From positions 186,001-250,000 of the forward strand of contig KB906754.1 of the NCBI GenBank assembly GCA_000381605.1: a stretch of DNA of 64,000 nucleotides, written 5' to 3'. How positions within the stretch are numbered: position 1 is the first letter of the stretch; each line of letters starts with the position of its first letter. Of this stretch, positions 8,127 to 16,548 are shown piece after piece. Below the pieces are notes generated by a model that saw only the letters and a list, made by a program, of their open reading frames with translations, had not been told where the DNA came from and searched no databases. A program made the translations under genes and the position numbers. The DNA comes from Acidobacteriaceae bacterium KBS 89 (GTDB taxonomy: Bacteria > Acidobacteriota > Terriglobia > Terriglobales > Acidobacteriaceae).

Positions 8127-9736
8127 CCCCGCAGCCCGCCGATCCACGTCAGCCCATCGCCATCCGTCACCCGGTACCGGAACGCGTCAGAAAGATGTGT
8201 AACCGTATCGGTTGCAAGTACTGTATGCTCGTCCATTGCACTCGCGGCAAAGTCTCCCGCCAGCCCATGCAGATAAACCGCCGTCTCCACCGCCCGCACC
8301 ACATCACCAGGAAACTGCGCCAGCATCGCGGCCACAATCCCCGTCAGAACATCCCCGCTGCCACCCTTCGCCATCGCCGGGTTTCCGCTCGTATTCACTG
8401 CAACGGAACCATCAGGATGTGCCACCAACGTCCGCCACCCCTTCAACACCAGCGTCAGCTTATGCTGCGTCGCAAACCGCCGCGCCAATCCCACCCGGTC
8501 TGCCTCCACCTCCTTCACCGTCAGCCCGGCAAGCCGCGCCATCTCTCCCGGATGCGGCGTCAACACCATCACTCTCCCTCTCCCATTCAGCAGAGAAGTC
8601 TTTCCGGCAAACGCGTTCAAGGCATCCGCATCGATCACCACCGGCACCGTCGTCTTCTCCACCACCTGCCGCGCAAACGCAGACGCATCGCCTTCGGTGG
8701 ACAACCCCGGCCCCACCGCCACCACAGTAATCTTCTCCATCAGCGCGTCGAGCTTCGCCCCGTCCAGGTTCTTGAACGACACCGCACCCTTGCTCCCCTC
8801 TGCCAGCGGCACCATCATCAACTCCGGCGCAATCCGTGCAACGGTATTCAGGATGCTCTTCGGCACCGCCGCCGTCACCAGTCCCGCCCCGCTGCGAAGG
8901 CACGCCAGTGACGCCATCGCCGGCGCTCCCGCCTTACCGTAGCTCCCGCCCACCACCAACACATGTCCAAACTTGCCTTTGTTCGAATTCACATCGCGAG
9001 GCTTCTCCGCAATCCCCTTCGAAGCACCGGCCCACGTCAGCCCACTGTTCGAAACCACCGCCTGCTCCGGCGACCCGATCCCCGCCACCACCACAGGCCC
9101 AAACGTCCCGCCGGTCTTGTCATTGCGCGTCAGATGCCCAAAGACATGCGCCAGCTTCGGCGCAGTAAATGTCACCACAGCATCCGCCCGAAACGATCCA
9201 TCAGCAGTCTGCTCCAGGGAGTCTGCATCCCACCCCGAAGGAAGATCCACCGCCACTACCGGCGTATCAAGCCTCTCCACCATCTCCCGCAGCAAGACCG
9301 CCGTCCCGCGCAGCGGCGGTTTGAACCCCGTTCCCACCACCGCGTCGACGAACAACTCCGCATCCGCGAGCGTCGGCGTGCAAACCCTCAACCCAGCTTC
9401 GTCCACGGCCTCATCGACAACTACAGCCGAAGTCTCAAGTTGAAGTCTCTTCAGCGCCCCCGCCGCCTCGCCCTTCATCTCGTCCTTCCGTCCCAGCAAA
9501 ACCACCCGTACTTGCCGGCCCGCGAGTGCCATCACCCGTGCCGCGACCAGTCCATCCCCACCGTTATTTCCTCGCCCGCAAAAAACAACGACCCGCGTTG
9601 CCGCTGCATACCGCTGCAGGCTGAACGTCGCCACCGCCCGTCCCGCCGCCCCCATCAACGTCTCCAGCGGAACTCCGGACTCCTCCACAGTTCGCCGGTC
9701 CGCCGCGCCCATCTCTTCTGACGTCAAAATCTGCAT
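8123..9736 (-). CDS. nnr: Bifunctional NAD(P)H-hydrate epimerase / ADP-dependent dehydratase
   Basis: 537 residues. The N-terminal YjeF_N domain (about 1-215) begins QILTSEEMGAADRRTVEESG and has the nucleotide loop VVVFCGRGNNGGDGLVAAR; it epimerises R- and S-NAD(P)HX. The C-terminal carbohydrate-kinase-like domain (about 240-530) has KGKFGHVLVVGGSYGKAGAP, VVIDADALNAF, LTPHPGEMARL, and the catalytic NPAMAKGGSGDVLTGIVAA; it dehydrates the repaired hydrate using ADP. The enzyme repairs damaged cofactors in the cytosol. Start ATG at 9736 matches the family N-terminus. It overlaps tsaE by four bases downstream. Confidence 0.95.
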   Translation of the reverse strand: MQILTSEEMGAADRRTVEESGVPLETLMGAAGRAVATFSLQRYAAATRVVVFCGRGNNGGDGLVAARVMALAGRQVRVVLLGRKDEMKGEAAGALKRLQLETSAVVVDEAVDEAGLRVCTPTLADAELFVDAVVGTGFKPPLRGTAVLLREMVERLDTPVVAVDLPSGWDADSLEQTADGSFRADAVVTFTAPKLAHVFGHLTRNDKTGGTFGPVVVAGIGSPEQAVVSNSGLTWAGASKGIAEKPRDVNSNKGKFGHVLVVGGSYGKAGAPAMASLACLRSGAGLVTAAVPKSILNTVARIAPELMMVPLAEGSKGAVSFKNLDGAKLDALMEKITVVAVGPGLSTEGDASAFARQVVEKTTVPVVIDADALNAFAGKTSLLNGRGRVMVLTPHPGEMARLAGLTVKEVEADRVGLARRFATQHKLTLVLKGWRTLVAHPDGSVAVNTSGNPAMAKGGSGDVLTGIVAAMLAQFPGDVVRAVETAVYLHGLAGDFAASAMDEHTVLATDTVTHLSDAFRYRVTDGDGLTWIGGLRG

Positions 9737-9918
9737 TATTCCCTTCTACGCGAATCCGCGGCCCAAGCCAAACCACGGAACTCCCATGCCGAACCACATT
9801 AAAGGCTCAAAGCATAGCCATACTAGCGTGTAGACCGTCGAAAGGGATTTGTGGTTGCCTCAGGTAAGCGTTAGCGCCTCGCTCCGGAGAGCGATCTTCA
9901 CCGGTTAGTTCGCGATCG

Positions 9919-11187
9919 CTACTGGCTGCCGCCCAAAGCGCCATCGCTCGCAACAGTCGTCTTCTGCAGAAAATAGCTCTTGTCCCACAGCGCCCGGTAA
10001 AACTCTCCGGTCAACTGGGCAGCCTTCGGTCCAAAAGTCGGCCGTCCGCCTTCAAGGAAAAATACCGTAACGATCCGCCCATTCGGAGTGTCCGCAAACG
10101 ATCCAAACCACCCGAACCGCGTTCCGTTGTTGGAGCATGTTCCAGTCTTTCCCATCACCGGAAACTCACTGAAGTTGGCCCGCAGCGACCGCGCTGTCCC
10201 ATACTGCACCGCGCCTTCCATCCCGACCGAAATCTCCGGAATCAGAGGGGCGATATCCAGCGTTCGCTTCACCTTTGGCTCAAAGCTTGCCACTTCAAGT
10301 GGGCTCTCAGGGTGTTGCAGGTAATAAAGTGTTCCGCCATTCGCGATTGCCGCCACCAACGCGCCCAACTGCAGCGGCGTCATCGACACGCTCTCGCCGA
10401 ACGAACACATCCGTCCCACGCCACCGAGCTTCGCGGGCAGCTCTTCGTCCGGATAGACTCCCAGCTGCTCTCCCTGAATGTGATACCCGGCCAGCTCTCC
10501 AAGGCCAAACTGGTTGGCGTAGTGTTTCACCCGTTCAAAACCCAACTGGCGGCCGAGCGTCTCAAAATAAAGGTTGTTCGAGTGGGCCAGTGCCTCCGTC
10601 ATAGTCAGGTGATATCTCCCGCCCAGATTGACGGGAGTATCCCGCCGCACGATTCCTTCCTCCAGCGCCGCCAATGCCACCGACAGTTTGATCGTCGAAC
10701 AAGGCTCAGCCCCGCGTGACAGCGCAAGCTTCTGGTTCACCATCGCAAGAATGCGTCCAGTCGAAGGATCGATGGCAATCGCAGTCCCGTTCATGTTGCC
10801 CAGAGCCTCGATCGCCGCGGCACGAACCACCGGATCTTCGCCCTCAACCACATCACCCAAAGTCAGATTGTCCGCATACGAACTTGCATAGAACCGTTCG
10901 CGATACCGCGTCCGTTTCACCGCAAGCCTGGGACGGGCTCCATGCCCGTTCGCCACGACCCTGGTCGCCGACGCTGTGCCATGTGTCGTCCCCGAACTCT
11001 TCGCAGAGGCACTCTTTGTGCTGGTACGCGAAGCACCAGTGCGCGTCGTCACCTTCGTCGCAACCCGTGCCGTCCCGGAGGAATGGCGTTTGGCCTTGAC
11101 GGTAGTGGTCGTCGTTCCGCTCGCACCCGCTCCAGCGCAAAATACGAGGCCGAAAAGAACCGCGCCCAAAACCTTGGTGAATCCCGA
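9919..11187 (-). CDS. Penicillin-binding transpeptidase domain protein next to ftsZ
   Basis: Serine transpeptidase/penicillin-binding protein with all three active-site motifs: STIK near residue 163 (in EPCSTIKLSV), SNN in LAHSNNLYFETLG, and KTG in VMGKTGTCSNNG near 345. A signal peptide or anchor (VLGAVLFGLVFCAGAGASG) is followed by a Ser/Thr/Lys/Arg-rich low-complexity linker of about 70 residues before the catalytic domain. GTG at 11187 was preferred because it has GAGG eight bases upstream and gives a compact signal sequence. ATG at 11232 and GTG at 11238 extend it by 15-17 residues without a visible ribosome site. It lacks the N-terminal dimerisation domain of FtsI-type class B PBPs. Position 146 bases after ftsZ suggests a role in division-associated or envelope peptidoglycan work, which is inference. 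Confidence 0.85.
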   Translation of the reverse strand, partial: SGFTKVLGAVLFGLVFCAGAGASGTTTTTVKAKRHSSGTARVATKVTTRTGASRTSTKSASAKSSGTTHGTASATRVVANGHGARPRLAVKRTRYRERFYASSYADNLTLGDVVEGEDPVVRAAAIEALGNMNGTAIAIDPSTGRILAMVNQKLALSRGAEPCSTIKLSVALAALEEGIVRRDTPVNLGGRYHLTMTEALAHSNNLYFETLGRQLGFERVKHYANQFGLGELAGYHIQGEQLGVYPDEELPAKLGGVGRMCSFGESVSMTPLQLGALVAAIANGGTLYYLQHPESPLEVASFEPKVKRTLDIAPLIPEISVGMEGAVQYGTARSLRANFSEFPVMGKTGTCSNNGTRFGWFGSFADTPNGRIVTVFFLEGGRPTFGPKAAQLTGEFYRALWDKSYFLQKTTVASDGALGGSQ

Positions 11188-11333
11188 CACTGGCGTTACC
11201 TCATATTGATTTGATTGCAATCGAAATGCCATCGACACAATATCCGCTCTTATAGAGCTCTTATTTTCCTACATTAAGCACGGCAATGCCGTCCCACTTT
11301 GGTGCTACCGTCAATTAAATAGTAGTAGATCCA

Positions 11334-12779
11334 TCAATTTCCACGTCGCAGGAAGGCTGGAATGTCCAATTCGTCCGGTACTGTCTGGTCCACCGCTACC
11401 CCCGCACCTCCAGGAGAAGGCGACCGAACGGTTGCCTCGACAGGCGAAATCTCTTCCACAATATGACGAACGTCTTCATGTTGGACGCGTGCCGACCCCG
11501 TAAAGTGAGTCCCTTCCACCTCCGAGATCAGCTCCGCCCGAGACGAAGAGGCCCGGAAAAAATCGTCGTCAAAGACGGATGCCGGCACCGGAACCAGCTC
11601 TGCCGGACTACCCGGACCTGCACTCACCGCTTTCTCCTTCCCTTCGCCAAAAAACAAGCCCGCCGGCTCCTGCTCGGGCTCACTGGCAAACCGCGGACTT
11701 GGTCGCGATATCACCACCCTCGGCTGGATCGGCACGTCATACCGCATCGTCGGCAGTGTCGACTCTGCCAGCATCCGCTCCCGCCGCTGCGGCATCTCCT
11801 GCTGCTTGAAGCCCGTGGCGATCACGGTAATCTTCACCTCGTCGGCCATCGTCTCGTCCTGCACGGCGCCGAAGATGATATTCGCATCCTCATGCGCAGC
11901 ATTTTGAATAATCGTTGAAGCCTCGTTCACCTCGCTCAGCTTCAAATTGCTCGATCCGGTGATGTTGATCAAAATTCCTCGTGCCCCGTCGATCGCTCCG
12001 GCCTCCAGCAGTGGCGAAGCCATCGCAGCCATCGCAGCCTCCACCGCGCGATTCGCGCCCGACCGCACGCCCGTTCCCATCACCGCATAGCCCATTCCCG
12101 CCATCGTCGTCTTCACGTCCGCGAAGTCGCGATTGATCACGCCCGGAATCGTAATAATGTCCGAGATCCCCTGCACACCCTGCCGCAGTACATCGTCCGC
12201 AATCCGGAAGCTCTCGAAAAACCCGGCGTCCTTCGCCACCGCCAGCAGCTTTTCATTCGGAATCACAATCACCGTATCGACGGACTCCAGCAGCTCCTGC
12301 ATGCCGCGCTCAGCCTGCATCATTCTGCGCTTGCCTTCAAACGCAAACGGCCGCGTCACCACCGCCACCGTCAGCGCGCCCATCTCACTCGCCAGGCTCG
12401 CAATCACCGGCGCCGCACCTGTCCCCGTCCCTCCACCCAGCCCCGCCGTCACAAACACCATATCCGCGCCTTCGAGCGCCTCGATGATCTTGTCCGAATC
12501 CTCGAGCGCCGCCCTCCGGCCAACATCAGGATTCGCCCCCGCACCCAGCCCGCTCGTCAGCTTTACACCCAGCTGCAGCTTCACTGGTGCGTTCGACACC
12601 TGCAGCGCCTGCACGTCTGTATTCGCCGCAATGAACTCGACCCCCACAACGTTCGCAGCAATCATGCGATTCACGGCGTTGTTGCCGCCGCCACCTACAC
12701 CGATCACCTTGATCCGCGCTCCATGCGGAATCTCGTCGTGATAGTGGATACGAAGGTCGTCGTTAGGCAGATTCGGCAT
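11334..12779 (-). CDS. ftsZ: Cell division GTPase FtsZ
   Basis: Tubulin-like GTPase forming the Z ring. Visible are [18 protein letters not shown], the nucleotide signature [34 protein letters not shown], and the T7/synergy region [18 protein letters not shown] long variable linker of about 150 residues follows. The extreme C-terminus [13 protein letters not shown] is the conserved peptide for FtsA/ZipA-type partners. 481 residues is long for the family because of the linker. The ATG at 12779 has AAGGAG eleven bases upstream. Unlike in most bacteria it is not next to ftsA: about 4.6 kb of unrelated genes intervene, so it must use its own promoter in 12780-13000, which could not be pinned down. 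Confidence 0.98.
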   Translation of the reverse strand: MPNLPNDDLRIHYHDEIPHGARIKVIGVGGGGNNAVNRMIAANVVGVEFIAANTDVQALQVSNAPVKLQLGVKLTSGLGAGANPDVGRRAALEDSDKIIEALEGADMVFVTAGLGGGTGTGAAPVIASLASEMGALTVAVVTRPFAFEGKRRMMQAERGMQELLESVDTVIVIPNEKLLAVAKDAGFFESFRIADDVLRQGVQGISDIITIPGVINRDFADVKTTMAGMGYAVMGTGVRSGANRAVEAAMAAMASPLLEAGAIDGARGILINITGSSNLKLSEVNEASTIIQNAAHEDANIIFGAVQDETMADEVKITVIATGFKQQEMPQRRERMLAESTLPTMRYDVPIQPRVVISRPSPRFASEPEQEPAGLFFGEGKEKAVSAGPGSPAELVPVPASVFDDDFFRASSSRAELISEVEGTHFTGSARVQHEDVRHIVEEISPVEATVRSPSPGGAGVAVDQTVPDELDIPAFLRRGN

Positions 12780-12952
12780 GGCAGCAGGTACTCCTTAAAG
12801 GTTTTTTAATTCTCCCACCTCCGCGCCCATCGCAAGTGCCTCGTTTTCCACTCCCCGTACCATCAATGGTTCAACATCTGCAGGAAACGCCTGCTTCCAC
12901 TCGACACAACCGCTCGTCGCATCGTTGCTAGCTCAATGCATCCGCTCTCCGC

Positions 12953-12982
12953 TTGACCGCACTTTGCCGCCGCGAGTATATT
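12953..12982 (+). promoter_or_regulatory. Sigma70-type promoter for the small-protein pair
   Basis: TTGACC (12953-12958) and TATATT (12977-12982) are separated by 18 bases, each matching the sigma70 consensus in five of six positions. Transcription would start near 12989, about 48 bases before the ATG at 13037. The position argues against using the longer in-frame start at 12953, which would place the promoter inside the coding region. Confidence 0.6.
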
Positions 12983-13036
12983 TCCGCGCTGTATTACCGG
13001 GCCTCCGAAACCATCCCCGAGTTTTATGGAGGAACC

Positions 13037-13384
13037 ATGCCTACACCGAAGTCACTCTCCATTCAGGAACTCTCCGGCGCAGTCGGGAAAGCAGTCTCGG
13101 CCGCAAGACTGAAACTGCCACCCCTGGCAGGTCCATACGCCTACATCAACCCTGGCATCATCTGCGGTCTCGTCATCTTCGAGGAACTCGCCAAGATAAA
13201 CGAAGCCCAGCAAATCGCCACGTCCATTGCCAAGCAGGCCTCCGACCACGCCGGCGTCAACATGCCTCCCGTGGTTCAGGAGGGTGCCGCCGGTGGCCCG
13301 GCAGGCGCCGCAGCACCCAACGCACTGCCTCGCCACGTCATCCTGGGATTCAAGGCCGATCCACAGTTTGGCATTCGCTTCTAA
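13037..13384 (+). CDS. Unrecognised 115-residue protein, first of a pair
   Basis: No family recognised. ATG at 13037 is preceded by ATGGAGGA with good spacing. The N-terminal third (SIQELSGAVGKAVSAARLKL) looks helical and amphipathic. A hydrophobic centre (YAYINPGIICGLVIFEELAK) is followed by a polar helix (NEAQQIATSIAKQASDH). A Gly/Ala/Pro-rich stretch (EGAAGGPAGAAAPNALP) comes next, and a short end HVILGFKADPQFGIRF closes the protein. There is no signal peptide and only one cysteine. The next gene starts 99 bases later on the same strand with its own strong ribosome site, and both would be read from the promoter at 12953. Both could form one functional unit: a small structural or precursor-like protein plus a Cys-rich partner. 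Confidence 0.6.
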   Translation: MPTPKSLSIQELSGAVGKAVSAARLKLPPLAGPYAYINPGIICGLVIFEELAKINEAQQIATSIAKQASDHAGVNMPPVVQEGAAGGPAGAAAPNALPRHVILGFKADPQFGIRF

Positions 13385-13483
13385 CCGATCGAATCGCCGA
13401 ACACAAAGAGCAACACCAACCCTTCCACTGCGAATCATGCCGCAGGAGCGCACCCACGCCTCTTTGGCAGCAGGAGGACCGCG

Positions 13484-13996
13484 ATGAGTTCAACTCAGTC
13501 GGTTGGATCTGCAGGACCACGCGAAACGCATCTGATGTGTCCCAGCGCGCAACCCGAGATGGAAGGCAGCCGCGTCCTCGGCGTCGTCGGCGCCCCGGAC
13601 GCGCCCCAACTCGCCTACCTCAACCAATACCTTCCCGTCACCGAAGAACTGATTGCCATGACTCAGCCGGCCAAGGCGACACAGGTCATGCGCTTCGCCG
13701 CGCCATGCCAGGAAAAAGCCTGCTGCCACTTCGACGGCGCCAACTGCAACCTCGTCACGCGCATCGTGCAAATCCTTCCCGCTGTCACCGAGGCTCTCCC
13801 GCCATGCCTCATCCGCCCCACCTGCCGCTGGTACCAGCAGGAAGGCAGACACGCCTGCCAGCGCTGCCCCCAGATCGTAACCCAGGTCGACGACCCCGAC
13901 GACCGCATGCGCATGGCTGCCGAAGGCGACGGACTAAGGATGCGAGGCCCTCGCGAACAAGTCGCTTCCACCCGAGACGTCTCCGCCAGTCTGTAG
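13484..13996 (+). CDS. Unrecognised cysteine-rich 170-residue protein
   Basis: No family recognised with confidence. ATG at 13484 has CAGGAGGA seven bases upstream. Nine cysteines lie at residues 19, 75, 80, 81, 88, 108, 114, 125 and 128. The core is APCQEKACCHFDGANC, then RIVQILPAVTEALPPCLIRP, then CRWYQQEGRHACQRCP. The spacing C-x4-CC-x6-C-x19-C-x5-C-x10-C-x2-C, with a His beside the CC pair, looks like a metal or Fe-S binding core rather than secreted disulfides, because there is no signal peptide. Flanks before residue 70 and after 133 are Cys-poor except for Cys19 and of ordinary composition. It lies between ftsZ and an SRPBCC array. Redox, metal-storage or peptide-modification roles are all speculative. 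Confidence 0.62.
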   Translation: MSSTQSVGSAGPRETHLMCPSAQPEMEGSRVLGVVGAPDAPQLAYLNQYLPVTEELIAMTQPAKATQVMRFAAPCQEKACCHFDGANCNLVTRIVQILPAVTEALPPCLIRPTCRWYQQEGRHACQRCPQIVTQVDDPDDRMRMAAEGDGLRMRGPREQVASTRDVSASL

Positions 13997-14112
13997 TTTT
14001 TGAAAGTCACCAATCCGCGCTGCAACATCGACCGGACTCGCGACACATCGACCAAAACCTCAAAGCCGCGCTGACGTCCTGAACTTGAAGTCCAGCACGC
14101 CAGCGCAAGCCT

Positions 14113-14589
14113 TCAAAGTTGAACAGCAAGGGCAGCAAGCCGATCAAGACTCTGGCTCCAGCCCTGCGACATGCCCGTGAGGAACTGCGGCGCAGCCGGA
14201 GTCGTACTCGTCACCCGTGCAACCAGCGATATCTCCGTTCCCTCATCAACTGCCGTAAAGGCAACCGTGTTCAACACCTCAAACATCGGCCTGCCCTCAC
14301 CATCGAGCGCAGCTGTCGTAAACACCAGCCTGTGTGGCCGATCGATCTCCACAAACCGCCCAGCCACCGGAAACATCTTGCCATCCGGCGAAAGCATGTG
14401 AATTCGAATCGCACCACCAACGCGTGGATCAACCTCGCAAACAGGATTCGTAAATCCCTTCGGCCCCCACCACTCCCCCAGATGCTTCGCGTCGATCCAC
14501 GCACGAAACACAAACTCAGGCGCTGCTGCGATCCTTCTCGTGAGGCTCACCTCCAGCAACCCCGCCTCCAGTACGCTACTGTTTCCCAT
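14113..14589 (-). CDS. SRPBCC (AHSA1-like) domain protein, copy 3 of array
   Basis: 158 residues of the START/SRPBCC fold, AHSA1 branch. The hallmark EFVFRAWIDAKHLGEWWGPK lies at about 25-44, followed by alternating strands and a C-terminal helix (GMSQGWSQSLDRLAALA). Members bind hydrophobic ligands or act as Hsp90-activator-like domains; in this gene context they usually accompany an ArsR regulator. Its start (14589) lies inside the end of the preceding array member, overlapping by 14 bases, so translation is probably coupled. It is the last gene of the array. Ligand unknown. Confidence 0.85.
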   Translation of the reverse strand: MGNSSVLEAGLLEVSLTRRIAAAPEFVFRAWIDAKHLGEWWGPKGFTNPVCEVDPRVGGAIRIHMLSPDGKMFPVAGRFVEIDRPHRLVFTTAALDGEGRPMFEVLNTVAFTAVDEGTEISLVARVTSTTPAAPQFLTGMSQGWSQSLDRLAALAVQL

Positions 14590-15106
14590 TCATGCCCTCC
14601 TTCGTCTGTACCTCGCCCAGATAATCCTGCAACTTATCGAAGCTGCTGTTCCATCCACGAACGTGCCCATCGCGGTCCTTATCAGTTACGAAGAATGCCT
14701 GATGGAAGTTCATCGTGGTCTTTCCGTCATGCTCTTCAAGGTTGATGGTAATCACGGTCTCAACATTGGCGGATAGACCGGGGTTTTGATCCCATTTGAA
14801 CGTGTAGACCAATCGCTCCGGTTCGACCACCTCAAGGTTTTCACCACCTTGCCAAAGGTCAAATTTCTTCAACTCACCGTCGCCAGCATCGAAACCATCG
14901 GTATACAGGCGAAGCCGCCACTTCCCTCCTGGCCGCGGATCGTTCACTATATTCGTCGCCGCAAACTGACGAGGCCCGGCCCAATGTTTCATATGTTCCG
15001 GATCAGTCCACATCTTCCACACCAACTCACGCGGAGCATCGAACACCCGCGTAATATGCAGCTCATGTTGTGCAGCCACCTTCGGAGACACCGTTGCTGT
15101 ACTCAT
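14576..15106 (-). CDS. SRPBCC (AHSA1-like) domain protein, copy 2 of array
   Basis: 176 residues. The core HITRVFDAPRELVWKMWTDP, EHMKHWAGPRQF, VVEPERLVYTFKWDQN and a C-terminal helix SSFDKLQDYL are standard for AHSA1-type SRPBCC proteins. ATG at 15106 has AAGGAGG upstream and forms an ATGA overlap with the stop of copy 1, so the two are translationally coupled. It is divergent from its neighbours (WAGPRQF instead of WWGPKGF), suggesting an old duplication or a different ligand. Confidence 0.85.
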   Translation of the reverse strand: MSTATVSPKVAAQHELHITRVFDAPRELVWKMWTDPEHMKHWAGPRQFAATNIVNDPRPGGKWRLRLYTDGFDAGDGELKKFDLWQGGENLEVVEPERLVYTFKWDQNPGLSANVETVITINLEEHDGKTTMNFHQAFFVTDKDRDGHVRGWNSSFDKLQDYLGEVQTKEGMNGKQ

Positions 15107-15618
15107 CGCATTCCTCCTTGTGCCTTCGCTGCCAAACGATCCGACAGATGCTCCGCCAGCCGCTCCAGCGTCTGTTTTCCGCCCTCAATTGAGCCGTACT
15201 CCCGCACGTTCTCGGCCCTTGCTTCTGCCGACGCAAAGACCATGCGCATCGTGATCCGCGTCTTATCGCCATCGTCCTCAAACGTCGCTGTCATCTCAAA
15301 CTGCGCCGCTGGTCCGCCTCGCTTGCCGCCGCTCAGCTTGTACCGAAGCCGTTCAAGTGGCACAACCTCCGTAAACACGCTCTTGTTCGGATAATCCGTT
15401 CCGTCGGGCCCATGCATCACCAGCTTCCACACACCGCCCGCCCGCACATCCATCTGCTCGATCGTGGTCGTAAAGCCCTTCGGCCCCCACCACAGCACCA
15501 ACTGCTTCGGATCGGTCCACGCCTCCCAGACCATCCTTCGCGGCGCATCGAAGACCCGCGTAAGAACAATCTCGCGATCAGCCGTACTCTCATTCACTTC
15601 AATTAGTTTTTCTTTCAC
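15103..15618 (-). CDS. SRPBCC (AHSA1-like) domain protein, copy 1 of array
   Basis: 171 residues from GTG at 15618, chosen because a purine-rich Shine-Dalgarno-like stretch (GGAGAAGGAGAAGAGG) sits directly upstream. The longer ATG at 15699 adds an Arg-rich tail that is really the decayed end of the preceding pseudogene. The core is REIVLTRVFDAPRRMVWEAW, TDPKQLVLWWGPKGFTTTIE, PAAQFEMTATFEDDGDKT and REYGSIEGGKQTLERLAEHL. This is the closest relative of the broken copy just upstream, sharing SIEGG and WTDPKQ. Confidence 0.85.
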   Translation of the reverse strand: MKEKLIEVNESTADREIVLTRVFDAPRRMVWEAWTDPKQLVLWWGPKGFTTTIEQMDVRAGGVWKLVMHGPDGTDYPNKSVFTEVVPLERLRYKLSGGKRGGPAAQFEMTATFEDDGDKTRITMRMVFASAEARAENVREYGSIEGGKQTLERLAEHLSDRLAAKAQGGMR

Positions 15619-15624
15619 GCCTCT

Positions 15625-16118
15625 TCTCCTTCTCCTGGAGTGTCTGTAAGTACTCCTCGAACCCGATCGAAACTCGCGCATCACACTACCGCTCGTCATC
15701 GTTTGTCGGTACCGCCCTCAATCGAGTCCTACTCGCCTTCTTCCGCAAAGGTCGCCATCATCTCAAACTGCGGTGCCGGTCTGCCCTTCTCGATCGTGGC
15801 CGTAAAGCCTTTGGACCCCCACCACAGCGCCACCTGCTTCGGATCCGTCCATACCATCGGCACATCAAACTCATGCGGCATCGCCAGAGAAGCACGAATC
15901 ACCTCCGGACCCTCTGCGCATTCGCCTTCACCTCGTGTCGACGCGACGCCTCCACCGAGACTCCCGCAAATCGAAATCCGGATCGACTGGTCCTCCATCA
16001 ACGGAGTGGTGATCACGAACAGAATAATGAGAACGAAGACCAGGGCTGTTGTGACCCGCGTAAATGCAATCTCCCGGTCAAACACACTCTCTTCCAAGTC
16101 ATTTCTTTTTCCTGGCAT
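15625..16118 (-). pseudogene. Decaying SRPBCC paralogue between arsR and the intact array
   Basis: ATG at 16118 opens a frame starting with LEESVFDREIAFTRV, which parallels the STADREIVLTRVFDAP start of copy 1. The middle is replaced by an unrelated hydrophobic stretch (ALVFVLIILFVITTPL). Homology resumes at MVWTDPKQVALWWGSKGF, then jumps over about 35 residues to PAPQFEMMATFAEEGE and meets a stop at 15729. After the stop the same region still reads DSIEGGTDKR. Further on SFDRV and EEYLQTLQEKEKRRE appear in two different frames, matching a C-terminal SRPBCC helix. Internal deletions, a stop and a frameshift together show a dying duplicate. Its start overlaps the 3' end of arsR by 20 bases. 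Confidence 0.75.
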
Positions 16119-16449
16119 GTCCCTTCTCCTTTTCCTGCAAGGTCTTCAGGTACGCGTCCAACCGATCGAAACTCTCCTCCCAGAACCGGCGATACTCGTC
16201 CAGGTAATCGGCGGCTTGCTTCAACGGCTCCGGCTTCAACTTGCAGGGCCGCCACTGCGCCTCCCGCCCACGAGCAATCAACCCCGCCTTCTCCAGCACC
16301 TTCAAATGCCTGGAAACCGCTGGCATACTCATCTCAAACGGCTCCGCCAGCTCCGTCACCGACGTCTCCCCCAAGGCAAGCCGCGCCAGAATCGCTCTGC
16401 GCGTCGGATCGGCAAGTGCTGCAAACGTCGAACTGATTTGGTCCGTCAT
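16099..16449 (-). CDS. ArsR-family winged-helix regulator
   Basis: 116 residues from ATG at 16449 (MTDQISSTFAALADPTRRAI). A TTG four codons earlier is possible, but its purine-rich box would abut the start codon. The helix-turn-helix is VTELAEPFEMSMPAVSRHLK, followed by VLEKAGLIARGREAQWRPCK. No metal-binding ELCVCDL motif is present, so this is the non-metal ArsR branch that typically precedes AHSA1/SRPBCC genes and controls them. The tail SFDRLDAYLKTLQEKEKGH is a long helix. It is first gene of the minus-strand array and probably self-regulating through repeats at 16469-16492. Confidence 0.9.
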   Translation of the reverse strand: MTDQISSTFAALADPTRRAILARLALGETSVTELAEPFEMSMPAVSRHLKVLEKAGLIARGREAQWRPCKLKPEPLKQAADYLDEYRRFWEESFDRLDAYLKTLQEKEKGHARKKK

Positions 16450-16468
16450 AACCTTATTCAACCTCTTA

Positions 16469-16492
16469 GTTAAATAACCATATTGTTAAATA
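16469..16492. promoter_or_regulatory. Direct repeats GTTAAATA between arsR and the SDR gene
   Basis: Two identical octamers GTTAAATA (16469-16476 and 16485-16492) repeat at a 16-base interval in an AT-rich patch 20-43 bases upstream of the arsR start codon. This is the usual place for an ArsR operator or the promoter core. Function inferred from position only. Confidence 0.4.
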
Positions 16493-16548
16493 CAAATTCT
16501 GTCAACCCTCAGCTTTCATTTTCTTCAGAAATTGAGCATCACCCGGGA

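Noticed and set aside
12925..14082. Plus-strand open frame of 385 codons covering both small genes in another frame
   Set aside because: Arg/Pro/His-rich and without its own ribosome site; the two shorter frames have strong ribosome sites and sensible composition.
15619..15699. ATG start at 15699 for the first intact SRPBCC gene
   Set aside because: The added Arg-rich 27 residues are the decayed tail of the upstream paralogue read in another frame; GTG 15618 has a strong ribosome site.
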